Shown here: positions 36,601 to 47,800 of the stretch, one piece after another
Position numbering within the stretch: the first letter of the stretch is position 1
How the letters are laid out: each line of letters opens with the position of its first letter
NCBI GenBank assembly: GCA_037903355.1
Contig: JBAJFE010000034.1
Location: forward strand, 868,001-932,000
Length of the DNA: 64,000 nucleotides
Direction of reading: 5' to 3'
From: Trichuris trichiura
Taxonomy: Eukaryota > Nematoda > Enoplea > Trichinellida > Trichuridae
Position numbers and translations under genes: made by a program
Notes under the pieces: model-generated
What the model saw: only the letters and a program-made list of their open reading frames with translations
Told to the model about the DNA's origin: nothing
The model's database searches: none

Positions 36601-38979
36601 AGAATTCTTTATCCCAGGTTGCCAACATTCTGTGTACCACCCCTGCGATAGCAGTCATTGCAGGAAGGGGACTGTGAATGGAGCAATGAAGACTAAATTG
36701 GTTGTTCCTTCCCGTGTACATCTGTCTTAAGTCTGTCAACTGTTCTAATGATTAAGGCATTAACCAACCGAAAGCGGTTCCCCGTGATGAATTTGGCTTG
36801 ATTTGCTAATAAATTACTAATGTTTAATTGGCTAAGAAAGTTCTCTCACACACTCACCTCAGTCAATGCAAAGATGTAGTCTGCATTTCTCTTAAATAGA
36901 ACGGAAAGCATGGATATATGTGCCAAGTATCGCCATGTCCTCTGAGTCTTCCATGGAAGCATCTGCCTGAAAAAAGGAGAGAGCGAACTACCCATTGGAG
37001 CTCCATTCTTTTAAATAATTACGTGAAAGAGCATTACTCTTGCCCCGAAGACAGGAACGGAAGTCTCCAGAAAGTTCGCATAATAAAAAATGTTCACGAG
37101 TCGAATTTCTATACTTACATGAAGCTTTTTGTTATTCTATATTTATATGGTGGCTAAAATCTTCCAGTAGAAATGTATAAAAGTTGGGTCGTATCTTTCA
37201 TCACTGATTTTCTTTTAAGGTGCTAGTCAGTCGTCGACTAAAGGGTTTACCTGTTTGGGCCGAGTGCATGGTCTGGTTGGCTGCTTGACAATTCCCGGAG
37301 CAAAATCGGGTTATCTACTGTTGGTTAGTGAACAAGAATTTGTGGGCCAGCACCCGCTAACCAAGAACAGCATATACAAAGTAGAGCGAGTATCAGCCGT
37401 GCCATGGAAATGCGTTGACAAGACGCTTCATCTGCTGGAAAGCAATGAACTGCCAACATGCCGGTTTCACCAGAAACAGCCTTCAAGGGGACCTGCATTT
37501 GCCAACGCTCATGCAATGATCGAGCCGTTTAAGCACGTCTCCAGTCGAGCAACGAAGTCATTTCCACCTTTCGTACGCAACCCGACGCGTAACCAGATTT
37601 TAGAAGATGTTCTCAGAATGTTCAACAGTAACGGTTCTTTCTATTATTGCTCTCTGGCAGACTTGACGAATTCTGTTCAGTGCTTAGTCTCCAACGGTGG
37701 TGCAAAGGTTGCACTGAGCAATCGTTTCCTCTGGAATCGCCATTCAGCCAGCTGCTTTCTCGAAAACATGCAATCTTCTTGTAGTTTAGAGGATTGTGTC
37801 ACCCAGGGTTGGCTTTGCGCAATGATAAATGGTCATGTGTCGATTTTGGCGGAAGGAAACGTACGCATTGCCGTGATCAGTCGACGAAGCGTTTACCGTG
37901 CCGGTACTAGATATCTGAAGCGCGGTATTGATGCCGACGGTTTCTGTGCTAATTACGTAGAAACTGAGCAAGTAGTTCGAGCCTTCGATCATGTCTCCTC
38001 ATTTGTACTTGTCCGTGGTTCTGTACCAGCTTTTTGGACCCAACGAGGGTACAAGTACCGCCCTCCGCCATTGATTTTAAAGTCTAAAGCAGAAACAATG
38101 GCTGCCTTCCGCAAGCATGTAGATGATCAAATAAGTTTATATGGAAGTAAGCTTATCTTGGTCAATCTGATTGACCCGAATACAAAAGAAAAACCATTGG
38201 ACGATGTTTACATTGACTTAGTACTGGACAGTGAAGACGAACGTATCGTGTACGTTGCGTTCAATTTCAACGACTATTGCCGTGGTTTGCGCTTTGAAAA
38301 TGTTTCTGTTTTGATCTCAGCGTTGCAAAAGCTCATTGTGGAGATGGGCTTCTGTTGGGTAGACAAAAATGGAGACGCCGCGTGTCTCCAGAAGGGTGTT
38401 TTTCGTGTCAACTGCGTAGAATGTTTGGTAAGTCAGAAAGCATTTTAGCAGTTAAATTGTAGTGACATTGGAGGGGGAGATTAAATCACAGGGCTAAGTC
38501 GCAGCACACAGTATGTGTATATGGTGAATGTTAAACTTTTATTTTTACCGTAGCACCCGTTTGTAACTAATTTTACCCTCCGAAGTTTTCGGGTCCGCTC
38601 TTGAACTGTTCTCAGCTCTAAAGATTTCCGTCAATCTTTGCCAAATAAAAATCTACCATGAAAGTTTACGAATCTTTTACATAATGATATGTGAGGTGAA
38701 GCTTTCTTATATGGGCGGTAAAGTATCATTTCTTGTCAATGTACACGTCGCGTCGCTCTTATTTCTAAAATTGAAAGTGGGACACGGTCATTCCTATAAG
38801 CTCCGTCAAAATAAAATTTTTTGCGCTTATACAGTAGCTTTGAAAACTTAGTTTCTCAGTATGGAACCGTAGTACTTCATGTAGAGTATACAGTTTTTTA
38901 TCGTTGATTTCGTCCCGTTATTTCAGTCAATAAAATTGATTCGGGGCTTTTAGGTTAGGCGTTAACCCGGCGTCAGCGG

Positions 38980-39030
<51 letters not shown>

Positions 39031-40700
39031 GTTTTTGTTGTTACGTTCAGCTCAATCTTAACTCTTTTGTTTGCAGAACACACTTGTTGATTGGGTATTT
39101 TTTAGGTCTCTATTCGCTCTCATTTTGCGCTACCTATAGTTATACTCCGTTTTAGGTCTTTATGCAAATATTAATAATTTTCTGTTTAGGATCGCACGAA
39201 CTTAGTCCAAACGGCAATTGCCAAATGTAAGCTAGAAGAGCAGCTGACGAGGTTTGGCATGTTGTTGCCGGATGAGAATTTGAATGTTCAAGTAGAGAAG
39301 GCGTTCCGAACTGCTTGGGCAAACAATGGCGATTCGATAAGTCGCCAGTACGCTGGCACGGACGCTCTGAAAGGCGATTACACGAGAACAGGAGAGAGAA
39401 AATTGGTTGGAATGGTTAAGGACGGTTATCACTCAGCGAACCGGTATTACTTGAGCCACTTGAAGGACTACCGACGCCAAATGAGCATAGATTGCCTACT
39501 AGGAGTGACTAGCAAAGAATCGACTTTGGATTTCAAGAATGAGGAACGTGAGGAGTTGAAAAAATGGACCGATTGCAAAGAAGAAGAAATGCGTCAGATG
39601 GTTAAAGATTGTGAGAGATTGATCGTTTCTGACGATGAGGTAGTCATAGGGAGTTGGGCTCTAGTAAACGCCAAGATCATTTCTAACGCTACGGCTAAGG
39701 ATATTGATAATGACATGGACACTGTAATCATCCTGACCAGGGAGTCCTACTACGTGGCAGATTATGACGAAGGCTTGGATAAGTTTCTTCACTTTCAGAA
39801 AGTCCCTCTACGGTCTATTACAAAGATTGAGGTGAGGAAGGAGAGTGACGCTATGCACCTAAAGTAGCATCTTTTCAGGTAGGTCCTATGACCGTCTCAA
39901 TTACTCTGGGTTTTGCCAGATCAAAGGCAACTTGCATCCGAATCTCTTACGTCAACGACAATTACGAGACGTTTACACATGTTTGGCGGTCAGCCAGCAC
40001 TCGTTTTTTCAACGGTGTAGTTATCACAGTAGATAGTAACGAAGAAGCGGAAGAGAATTTACTAGCTATAGTTGAACAGTTTCGAGTTGCTTTGAACTTG
40101 GCCAGCTTAGTTGTTCCTATAACGACTTACGGACAGCTAGACGGGAAGGGTCTAGCAAAGTCAGTCTTGGCCAAGACGAAAGCTTTCGGTAAGGAAGGTC
40201 TTCAGGCGTTTGGTTCAAAGCTTGCTTCTGTGAATGGAACGTTTCGTCGGCGCCGTTCGTCAAAAGTTTCCAAAAATTACGTTTGTGAATCTCAAACGAA
40301 TGAATCTGTTGCTCCAAACCCAACTGATGGCGTCTGTCGTGATGGAACGCATAACGATGTACTTGTGCCATCTGTAACTTCTAAAGAAACAACAGAAGAA
40401 GTCGTAGTCGGTTGTGAACCTAAGCAATATGCTGATCACTCTAGTCGCAAGTTGTCACTAAACGGTTCACGTAGTGACCAAAACCTCATGGCGCCCAGTT
40501 GGAATTCTATTGCTTTACAATCTGGAAGCTTCAGTAGCAGCTGCCAAAACTTTATCACGCAGGTTGGGAAGCAATTGCAGCAGACGGCGCAAAAAACAGT
40601 TGCTGGATTGGCCGTGAAATCATCGGCACCATTCAGTGACCGCTATGCACCATATAGAGACAGAGTAGGCCATAGCCCCTCCGTCTTTATTTTACTGTGA
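33694..40700 (+). CDS. SAC2/INPP5F-type phosphoinositide phosphatase
   Basis: Four exons: 33694-33793, 37220-38427, 39190-39831, 39879-40700; all phases agree, giving about 923 residues. The N terminus MEFLVSPNEYLFIRESSLLR aligns with the start of INPP5F. The Sac domain follows: ISRRSVYRAGTRYLKRGID, then NYVETEQ, then RGSVPAFW, and the catalytic CX5R loop NCVECLDRTN, split by intron 3 after the Leu. WANNGDSISRQYAGTDALKG and TRTGERKL follow, then the hSac2 homodimer domain (GSWALVNAKII, YYVADYDE). The tail from about residue 780 is polar. SAC2 removes 4-phosphate from PI4P/PI(4,5)P2 on endosomes. The loop has Glu where INPP5F has Asp (CVEC for CMDC). Intron 1 is 3.4 kb and full of transposon relics. 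The last ~40 residues are less certain. Confidence 0.9.
34130..35040 (-). pseudogene. Mariner transposase relic in intron 1 of the SAC2-like gene
   Basis: Minus-strand fragments in mariner order: TLALQLVLHHSIVNGHL then EKVKKLD (DNA-binding region), HELIDDQK (cf. WVPHEL), RSKIVILTLRCAKGVIDYNF, then ILLHENVQPHF, then SSGLSSTDYQLCR (cf. SPDLAPTDYHLF). The second catalytic Asp of HDN is Glu here (HEN). Stops and several frame changes break it, and the first catalytic region is largely deleted. Termini were not identified. Confidence 0.7.
35494..36356. mobile_element. Non-autonomous TA-flanked DNA element
   Basis: Begins TA-CAGGGCGTCCCCGATTTGCG and ends, inverted, TA-CACAGGATAACTCCGACTTA. A CGACTTACGATGG stretch lies near the right end and GGCTTACGACGGG near the left. 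Ends of this CAGG...CGACTTACGA type occur in Tigger/mariner-related families. Interior is non-coding. Boundaries are approximate. Confidence 0.55.
38577..38622 (-). ncRNA. Decayed hammerhead-like motif in SAC2 intron
   Basis: Minus strand: CTGAGAA (one core change), long hairpin remnant, GGACCCGAAAACTTCGG. Lies in the intron between SAC2 exons 2 and 3. Confidence 0.35.
38938..38980 (-). ncRNA. Decayed hammerhead-like motif with intact stem II
   Basis: Minus strand: CTGACGC, C, GGGTTA...TAACCT, AAAAGCCC. Stem II (GGTTA/TAACC) is yet another paired variant, though core bases have changed. It directly abuts the TTA repeat. Confidence 0.45.
38981..39030. repeat. (TTA)n microsatellite
   Basis: About 17 uninterrupted TTA units in a SAC2 intron, starting at the edge of the decayed ribozyme motif. 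Confidence 0.95.
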
Positions 40701-40967
40701 TTATTTATTAGCTCGTACCTAATTACTAGTTATCGTTATTGCTGTCATGATATTTTGCTCTTAATGTGGCGAGATTTAAGTGAATTCTTAAGCTGTCGTT
40801 CCTGTAAAATATTTAACTTTGGCGAGTAAATGTATGACATAGCCATCGTTTTCCTTTAACGAATTCGATACATCGGGTCAACTTCCATGTTTTCCCGTGT
40901 CTGTTTTTTGCCTGTTGCATAGAGTCAATTGACGTTACTTTTTTTTGGTAGCAGATTTCCAAATCTA

Positions 40968-40973
40968 ATTAAA
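40968..40973 (+). terminator. Possible polyadenylation signal (ATTAAA)
   Basis: ATTAAA about 270 bp after the SAC2 stop codon. The motif is common by chance in this AT-rich sequence. Confidence 0.25.
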
Positions 40974-41470
40974 CTTGTCTCCTTATAAGCAGTCCCTCCT
41001 AATAGATGCATGTTGTTCGTTTTTTCGTAGTTCAAGATCTTTGTGTTGTTATCTTTTGTTGTGTAGAAATGTAACTATATAGCGTGATGTTGCTATATTA
41101 TTATTGTTTAACTCCATGAGTATTTTAGTTGTATTACAAAGCTAGAAATATCATATTCGCAACAAAAAAAAATTGCCTTTTGTCTTTATTCTAGAATTTT
41201 TGCGCGATTTTTTAACCTGATCTTCATCAAACGTTTATTTAAAAAGCGTTAACGGAGCTTTTGGGCCTTTGTCTTGTGATTTAATAGCAGCAGAATTTTT
41301 TTGTAACTTGCTAGTATGTTTGAAGCAAGTAGGATTGAGCTTACCTTCAGCGTCTGTGTACGCCTGTAGTTGGGTAGAGTGATTTGAATTTTTAAAAATT
41401 AATCAATTTTAATGTTAGAGACAGCTTCCCGTGATTAGCAAAGAGTTCTTTATATTTGGTTTATTTACAG

Positions 41471-41699
41471 AAGTGACTCGTTTGTTAAAAAGGTTTCGCT
41501 CAAAGTTTTTGAGACTGCAAGCCTCACTATGAGCAGGTTAGAACGACGTGCCATTCTTGCGGGACATCGTTTTGATTTACTAACGAAGGACGCGAACATT
41601 CCAGAAAGTTTAAAAATAAAAAGCGATTTAAAAAACGGAGTGATGGACTTATTATTCACGACGAATGATGACGAACTTATCATTATTCATGAAGAATGA
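41471..41699 (+). CDS. Possible terminal exon, unknown gene
   Basis: After the acceptor TTTATTTACAG the frame encodes SDSFVKKVSLKVFETASLTM, then SRLERRAILAGHRFDLLTKD and about 35 more residues to TGA at 41697-41699, ending DDELIIIHEE. Composition is protein-like and AATAAA lies 250 bp downstream. It could be an alternative 3' exon of the SAC2-like gene, but no donor in the last SAC2 exon has the matching phase. It could also start at its own ATG (41530). Unknown family. Confidence 0.35.
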
Positions 41700-41715
41700 T
41701 TGTGAAACTTAGCCA

Positions 41716-42065
41716 AGTTAGTATAATGTGGCATTTTAAAGCGATGAAATTTGGCTTTAAAGATTAAAGGTTCAAACCAAGAGATTTGTGTCAGGCTGTG
41801 CAGATTAAAAGAAAACATGACTTCATTATGTGTTTCTTTATTGTGAGTTCAATTTTCCTTTATCATTTATTTATTTTTTGAAATTATTTATTTTTGTTAT
41901 TAATTCTTATCATGCGTTAGGTTAACCAATCTCTTTGTGGTATACTCTTTATTTTTAATAAAACTTTTCAATATGCACAATTCGGCATGAACCTTCTGAT
42001 TCAAAGGTTTAACGCTCAAAGTCTACAACATCACTTTAGAATGCCACATTATACCGACTTGATTA
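41716..42065. repeat. Diverged inverted repeat (foldback)
   Basis: Arms of about 90 bp: CAAGTTAGTATAATGTGGCA at 41717 and, inverted, CAAGTCGGTATAATGTGGCA at the right end, with scattered changes further in. No ribozyme core. Confidence 0.65.
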
Positions 42066-42224
42066 CGTTTCGCAACCATTCGTTCTCAGTACGATAAGTG
42101 GACTAGAATGATCCAGAAAATTCAATATTTTCCGAATAATATCTTTTAATTGCAGTACACTTAGCCGTGACGCAGAGTAGAATTTGAAAGTTTATCATTC
42201 TGTAATGGGTTGGCAGTTTTTCCG

Positions 42225-42455
42225 CGAAGGAAAAACGGTTTATAAATAAACAACCGTAGCTTTAGCCAAACGACCACTTAACGTGTTCCGTCGTCTGTCG
42301 TAAGGCACAAGTTTGCTATGTATCAGGCTTGTGCCTTACCGCTGACGACAGGACGGGTTGAGTTCCGGAAGTTACCAACTTTAACTTTTGTTGACGTACA
42401 ACGGGAAGAATAAACCGCTTTTTCTCTCGTGAAAAAATGAAATTTTTTCGCATTG
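42225..42455. repeat. Diverged foldback with ribozyme-family features
   Basis: Outer ends ACGGTTTATAAATAAAC and, inverted, GCGGTTTATTCTTCCCG. Next to the centre is ACCGCTGACGACAGGAC, a CTGANGA match, followed by GTTCCGGAAGTTACC, where GAAA is changed. An inner inverted pair (GTAAGGCACAAG, CTTGTGCCTTAC) forms the centre. A decayed family member. Confidence 0.5.
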
Positions 42456-42840
42456 CTCATTTAGGAAGGCCTGCCTCTCTGTTCCTAATTTCTGAAGTTC
42501 TGAACATTCATTTGAACATATCTGTCTCGTGATTCTTCCCCCTTTGATTATCTTCTTTTCTCGGCAACTTGTACAGTCTCATGAAAAAGCCAAGCCGCAT
42601 TCCTGCTCTTTTTTCCCGTAGATTGGTTCTTGCTGGCGGTTCATGTGCAATCTTATGAGTCGCTGTCCGTAGTTCTTTAGGCATTTTGTCCGTCAGCTGC
42701 ACGGTGCGCATCAGGTACGTTCCAAAGGCATGTTTCAGAAATGTTTGCCGAACTTCAAGTTTTCCCGCGTTTATTTTGTATTTTCCCTGGAATTGATTAG
42801 CGCAAGATTTTTTTTTCAGGTTAAATCTTATGTACGGAAA

Positions 42841-42995
42841 CACCCATTTTTATAAACTGATTTTGTTATGCCGGAGCTTTCGGGCCTATTCCTAGCCCGT
42901 CTTCAGCGGCAAAGATTGAAAAGGCCTCTGAGGGACAGGCAAATAAGCCCGAAAGCTCTGGTATAATAAAGTCAGTTTATAAGAATGGGCGCTAC
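42841..42995. mobile_element. Foldback element with hammerhead-like motif
   Basis: Outer arms CCCATTTTTATAAACTGATT and, inverted, CCCATTCTTATAAACTGACT enclose a minus-strand ribozyme core (42869-42911) and a decayed plus-strand partner (42926-42965, CTGAGGGACAGGC...GCCCGAAAGCTC, with an inserted G in the core). Confidence 0.75.
42869..42911 (-). ncRNA. Hammerhead-ribozyme-like motif, longest stem I
   Basis: Minus strand: stem I TGCCG, CTGAAGA, C, stem II GGGC/GCCC, GAAA, AGCT, C17, then CGGCA, giving a perfect 5 bp stem I. This pairing is sequence-specific to this copy and argues against chance. Confidence 0.75.
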
Positions 42996-44283
42996 CGTAA
43001 ATAAGATCTACTATGAAAACTTACGAACCGTTACGAGATAGTACGTGTTCAAAGGATTTCCTTTCACTAAAAATGAGTACTTACTTAGTAGGCAGCCTTG
43101 CTTATTTGCTGCTTTTTGCTTGAATTCGTTACAGCTTACTCCACTAGATCCGTTTTCATGTTTAGTATTTGAGAATGTTATTCAGACTTGAAAATTGTTT
43201 CTTCGAGTGGCAGAACCAAATTCGAATGGAAGTCATTAAGCAGAGAATCTAAAACCCTAAACTGCTTTCTATTAGAGAAAGAAAAAACTGATGTCAACGT
43301 TTATAAGTCTGAATGCTGTATCACACTTTTATTCATTAGTAGTCACGGTTTTGCGGCATATTGCTGTTTCTGAAGAATATTGTCTTCAAAACTTAGCAAA
43401 AAAGTCTCATTCATGTGTTGTTTGCCTTTGCAGAGCTGCTAATTAGGTTTCTGTCTTTATGGCCTTCTTCTGATCTATTGATCGCTGAAGTTCGCTTATT
43501 TTTCACTCAGTTTTCCGTCGTTTTCCGAAATGCCACAGGAATTAAGAATTAATTGAAGCATAAATCCTATTGCAGTCTGTATTCATTATATGGCTTTTGA
43601 TTAACGCAGTGATCGAGCAATCGTGATACTGGCTGCCCCTTAGCAGGTTAGCTGTGTTTGAAAAGTGTATCGTGTAAGCTGAAGTCCTCATGGCCAACGT
43701 TTCTCAAAAGTGGCGATTATCCCCTTGAGGAACACTGGCTTATTGCACTGTCAGGATGAAAGGTTGCCGGTTAAATTTTAAATGCTTTCGGTCAAGTGAC
43801 CTGTAGGAGCCCCACTGAGATAGAAAAGGCTGCTGTTGCCTACAAGGAAATTACGCGTTCACGTTAACGTGCTAGCCGCTCGCACTAAAACAGGAATGGT
43901 ATGTCGCACCCCAGCTTTCAATGATGCAGCTTTTTTTCTGCCGCTTGTGTCTACTTTTTATTTGCTAAAATTTTTGCGTGACCTTGGCACATGCCGCATA
44001 AAGATTGTCTATTATGCCGCTGTGGGGCACTGGAGAAATCTGCGTCTGAAAAGGGCGTAGTACTAGGAAACCCTTTGAAAAACAATGCTCCTGGCATTGC
44101 TGCTTATCAATCGTCATTCGTAATAACAACTGAAATGCTCTGCTGTTTAGCCCGTTTCAAGATCTTGCACTTCGTGTTTCAAATAATCGGTTATCTCTAA
44201 AGACTGAAGCAGGATCTTTTCTTTACATAATTTTTCAGTCTCCATTTGAACTTCTTTGTGATATAGTACTATATTTTTCAGAG
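42996..44283. other. No gene recognised
   Basis: Spacer before the MPV17L2-like gene. Possible 5' UTR exon upstream of the acceptor at about 44280, not resolved. Confidence 0.45.
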
Positions 44284-44850
44284 ATGACGTTACTCACAAA
44301 GCTTCTCAAGTTACCAGCTCAGTTTTTTACCAAGTATCTACTTGCAGCGAATATTTCAAGTGGAATTGTAATAGGATTTCTTGGGGATGTGATGCAACAG
44401 AAGATGAAGGCTCACCATGAGCGAAATTCAAGTGCGGAAAACTTAGATCTTATTCGCGCCAGAAACTTGTCGATTAGTACTTCACTTCTTAGTGTGGAGA
44501 TGCACTTTTGGTACAAACTGTTGGATCGCGTTTTTCCAACAGCCTCGTTAAGGCATGTTGCCATAAAGGTATGTCTCGATGAAGCGATTATGGCACCAAA
44601 CTTTTGTTTGTCTATGCTCGCTATTGTCAACGTACTTGAGGGAAGTACGTGGGAAAAATTCGTTTCTAGGCTGAAAAATTCATTTTTAATCATGTACCTT
44701 TCTGACATTGCCATCTACACACCTGTTCAATGCATCAATTTTTATTTTTTACCCACTCGGTATCGCACTGTGTTTGTATATTCAGCCTCTGCTTTATATC
44801 TTTGCATTGCATCATACGCAATGCACGACTTGAAAGGTCTTGAAGTGTAA
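44284..44850 (+). CDS. MPV17L2-like membrane protein (Mpv17/PMP22 family)
   Basis: A single open frame of 188 codons, ATG at 44284 to TAA at 44850; usual family length is about 180-210. The ATG follows TTTTTCAGAG, so a 5' UTR intron may end just before it. Family marks: a first helix near KYLLAANISSGIVIGFLGD, the HFWYKLLDRVFP motif near residues 73-84, LEGSTWEKF near residue 119, and the PVQCINFYFLPTRYRTVFVY stretch near residues 144-163 that corresponds to the diagnostic NF-FVP-R-R region. About four membrane helices. The LDR-FP and LEG spacing resembles MPV17L2, a mitochondrial inner-membrane protein linked to mitoribosome assembly. Here the family W of the C-terminal motif is replaced, so subfamily is inferred. 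Confidence 0.85.
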   Translation: MTLLTKLLKLPAQFFTKYLLAANISSGIVIGFLGDVMQQKMKAHHERNSSAENLDLIRARNLSISTSLLSVEMHFWYKLLDRVFPTASLRHVAIKVCLDEAIMAPNFCLSMLAIVNVLEGSTWEKFVSRLKNSFLIMYLSDIAIYTPVQCINFYFLPTRYRTVFVYSASALYLCIASYAMHDLKGLEV

Positions 44851-47800
44851 ATTATTACGCAGTCTTGACGTGATCTACGTTTTGTGGAGGAAACATTTCA
44901 GTATGTCGCTACTACCTTAAGCTGCATTCATTTTTTTCAACGCTAACTGCGCCTAAGTAAACACTTTCTTACGAAGCTGACTTCTGTCGCATTCCAAATT
45001 GCGGATGTTTATTGAAAACCAGCAATGCAGCGCTTAACTTGTATAAATAAGTACGTTCCGTTTCGTGTTTCCAATTGGACTAGATAATTTTTTGTTACTA
45101 TCGTAGCATTTTCAATGTCTTTTGTTTCATTGCTACATGGTACCTCGAACATGACTTAGCTGAAAGGAAAACAAGCAAAACAATTGAGCGGAATCCGGAA
45201 CTGTACTTCTTTATTTGAAGTCGTTTAGAAGCGCAGTTTTTTCAGCGCATATGTTTTACGTAAACAGTCAGATATGTAGTCAATACTGGCTTATGAATTT
45301 CTACTTTTCGTCGCCAAAACATTTTTCATAAACATCTAGGAAAGACGATTTTCGTCAATACGCGATACTCCGTCACAGTAGAAGGGTTAATTAAATAAAA
45401 TGCTTGATCCGAGCAAAAATTCACTATTGTTGTCCGGACTGGAAGCTTTGCCGAAAACTAGGTACTCTACAGCAATCTCGAAGGTATCCCAGCTGCTACG
45501 AGCAGTGGAACTTTGTTAGCTACAGTCACAAGTGACACTGCGCCTAAACATAGATAATATAAAAGAATGTAGCAATCAACCTACGACGCCCATCAGTTTT
45601 CTTACTGTGTACCACTAAAACAGTAATCGTCTGAACTAACATTATTGAGAATGAGCAGCAACATTACCCAAGTATCATGAAAATAAACTTAAGAAAGCTA
45701 TGGCAGTACTAGTGCTCCCATTATCTTATAAAAAGAATAAAGGCAACAAGCCATCACGTCCATACTAATGGCTAAGGGCACACAGAAATCAAAAAAAATT
45801 TTAGAAAAGGCAATGGTTACTTTTCTTTCTTCTTGGAGCGCTGAAATCATATCTCTTCCACTTCTTGAAGAGAAACGGAATTCTACTGCTACCATTGTCT
45901 TCTCCCAGAGCTGGATCCATTATACGGAAACCTTCAATGAAAACCAAAATAGTCTTTCCATGAAAGTGGTTAAGACAAAATTAATAATGATATCATAAGT
46001 GCAAAGTGTATAGCTACTAACTGAACGACTTTTACCGAAAGTTTAAGTAGTAGAGAACAAAAGCTGAAAACGTAAACTAATGAATAAGTAGAAACTAGAC
46101 TTTGAACTGTAAAAGGTGATAGTCAATTTGCAATAAGCATTATGAACTAGGAATGAAGATTCACGAACAATCAGTGGATTATTAATACAAAAAGTCTAAC
46201 TTTAACAGAGAACAGCAGTGGTTGGTATGAACTAAATCATCCATTGAATCAGCTAAACTTGTAGACGTCTTGAATGTTCTTTGTGTGGACTGTTTCTTAC
46301 TTGTAAGCAAACTGTTTGCAAAAGCCACGTCAGAATTAGAAAAACTCGTCAACGTTAACACGACGCAGATCAGCTCCCCAAATTCTGGCAACCTCAACCA
46401 GCTAGCCTAACACAACAGCAGATCAGCACAATTATAAATACTTAAAACTAACCAGCGGTTCCCAAAGGAGCAAACAGAAGCCATTTTCTTTTGCCAGAGA
46501 AGGGTGAAACGGAAGGCAGTAATCTAATTCATTCACTAATATCAAGCGTACTCTAAGAGCAGGCGAGTACATACGTACCACAAGTTCCCCTGACCAAGAC
46601 ATTACTATTAATGGCAACAAAGCTACAGCAGACACATCTTTTCAACAGGTTTGCTGCATTTTTTTTAACAGCAGGAAACTATCTCCCGGAGAGGAGCTCA
46701 ATTTTTAATTTGAAATTCAATATGGTTGTTTCTTGCCTGTACGCAGTTTCGGAGATCAATCAAAGGCCAAACCAGTGGATAGATGAGCAGCTATGAGAGA
46801 AAACGTCAGAACAATGTTATACTTTCACAGCATTCGGGAGCATTTTGTCCTATTTTCAGCGATAGTGCGACTACTACTGCTGCAGATAGAAAAAGATGGT
46901 CTTGAAAACTGCAAAAGTATAACATTGTTCTCACATTTTCTCTCATAGCTGCCCATCCATCCGCTGGTATAGCGTTTGGTTATAATTTCAGAAACCGTGA
47001 ACAGGTAAGAAACAACCATACTGATGTTCAAACATGAAAACCCTAGAATCCGTTAAGAAGCACCCTGTTTTCGAGACCAGTTTTTAATTAACATAAAACT
47101 TCACGGGAATAGTCTTTGCCGCAAAAAAAGAAAGAAATCAATACACCGCAACAAATAAGTCGTATTCATTCAGTGGCCGTTACGTAGACTTCTCTAACAT
47201 TATCTTGCCATAAAATGTTAATCGCAGTTTCAATAAACCCCGCAAAATACCATTAAAGCACAGTAGGTAATCTATTATCTGAAATGTTTGGGATCAGACA
47301 TGCTCTGAATTTTGGAACATATATATCTATGTGATAAGTTAGGATAGAAACTAAAGTGTAAACACTAAGCTCGTTTAATGGTTCATAAGCGTACTATGCA
47401 AACAGCAAGATAACTTTGTGCAAAGCTTCAACAGTTCAATGTTTTTTTCTTAAGTTGAGGTAGATACACTCTGATCAATAGTTTCTTAAAATGCCACGCT
47501 CCGAGTCGTTTGTCTCGTTAACACCGGCGTTAATTGAAGAAGTTTTCCCTCCGGATATGTACACTTTTTGGAAAAATCACGTTAAATCCGTTTTTAATAC
47601 TGAAGTCGAAATTATGATGCAGCTTTAGAGATTCTCCAAGCGCGATCGTAGCGCATGGCTTTTATGTGAGCGCCGCGTTTGCCAGGGAATGCGCGGCCAT
47701 CTGTTGACCGACACTATTTTCCGAAAGGATCGTCACATGAGGTCAAGAGAGAAACACCTGAGCCATCATGCCAAAACTCAAACATATCCCATATTTCGGA

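Noticed and set aside
40183..40213. Minus-strand CTGAAGAC ... CCGAAAGCTT inside the last SAC2 exon
   Set aside because: Matches the ribozyme core words, but the 10 bases between have no possible stem II, and it lies in conserved coding sequence. Chance.
42508..42843. Minus-strand 111-codon frame
   Set aside because: Basic composition, no domain, and sits between two foldback elements; not supported.
43775..43805. Minus-strand GGTCACTTGACCGAAAGCAT
   Set aside because: Has a stem II-like hairpin plus GAAAGC, but the upstream core word is absent.
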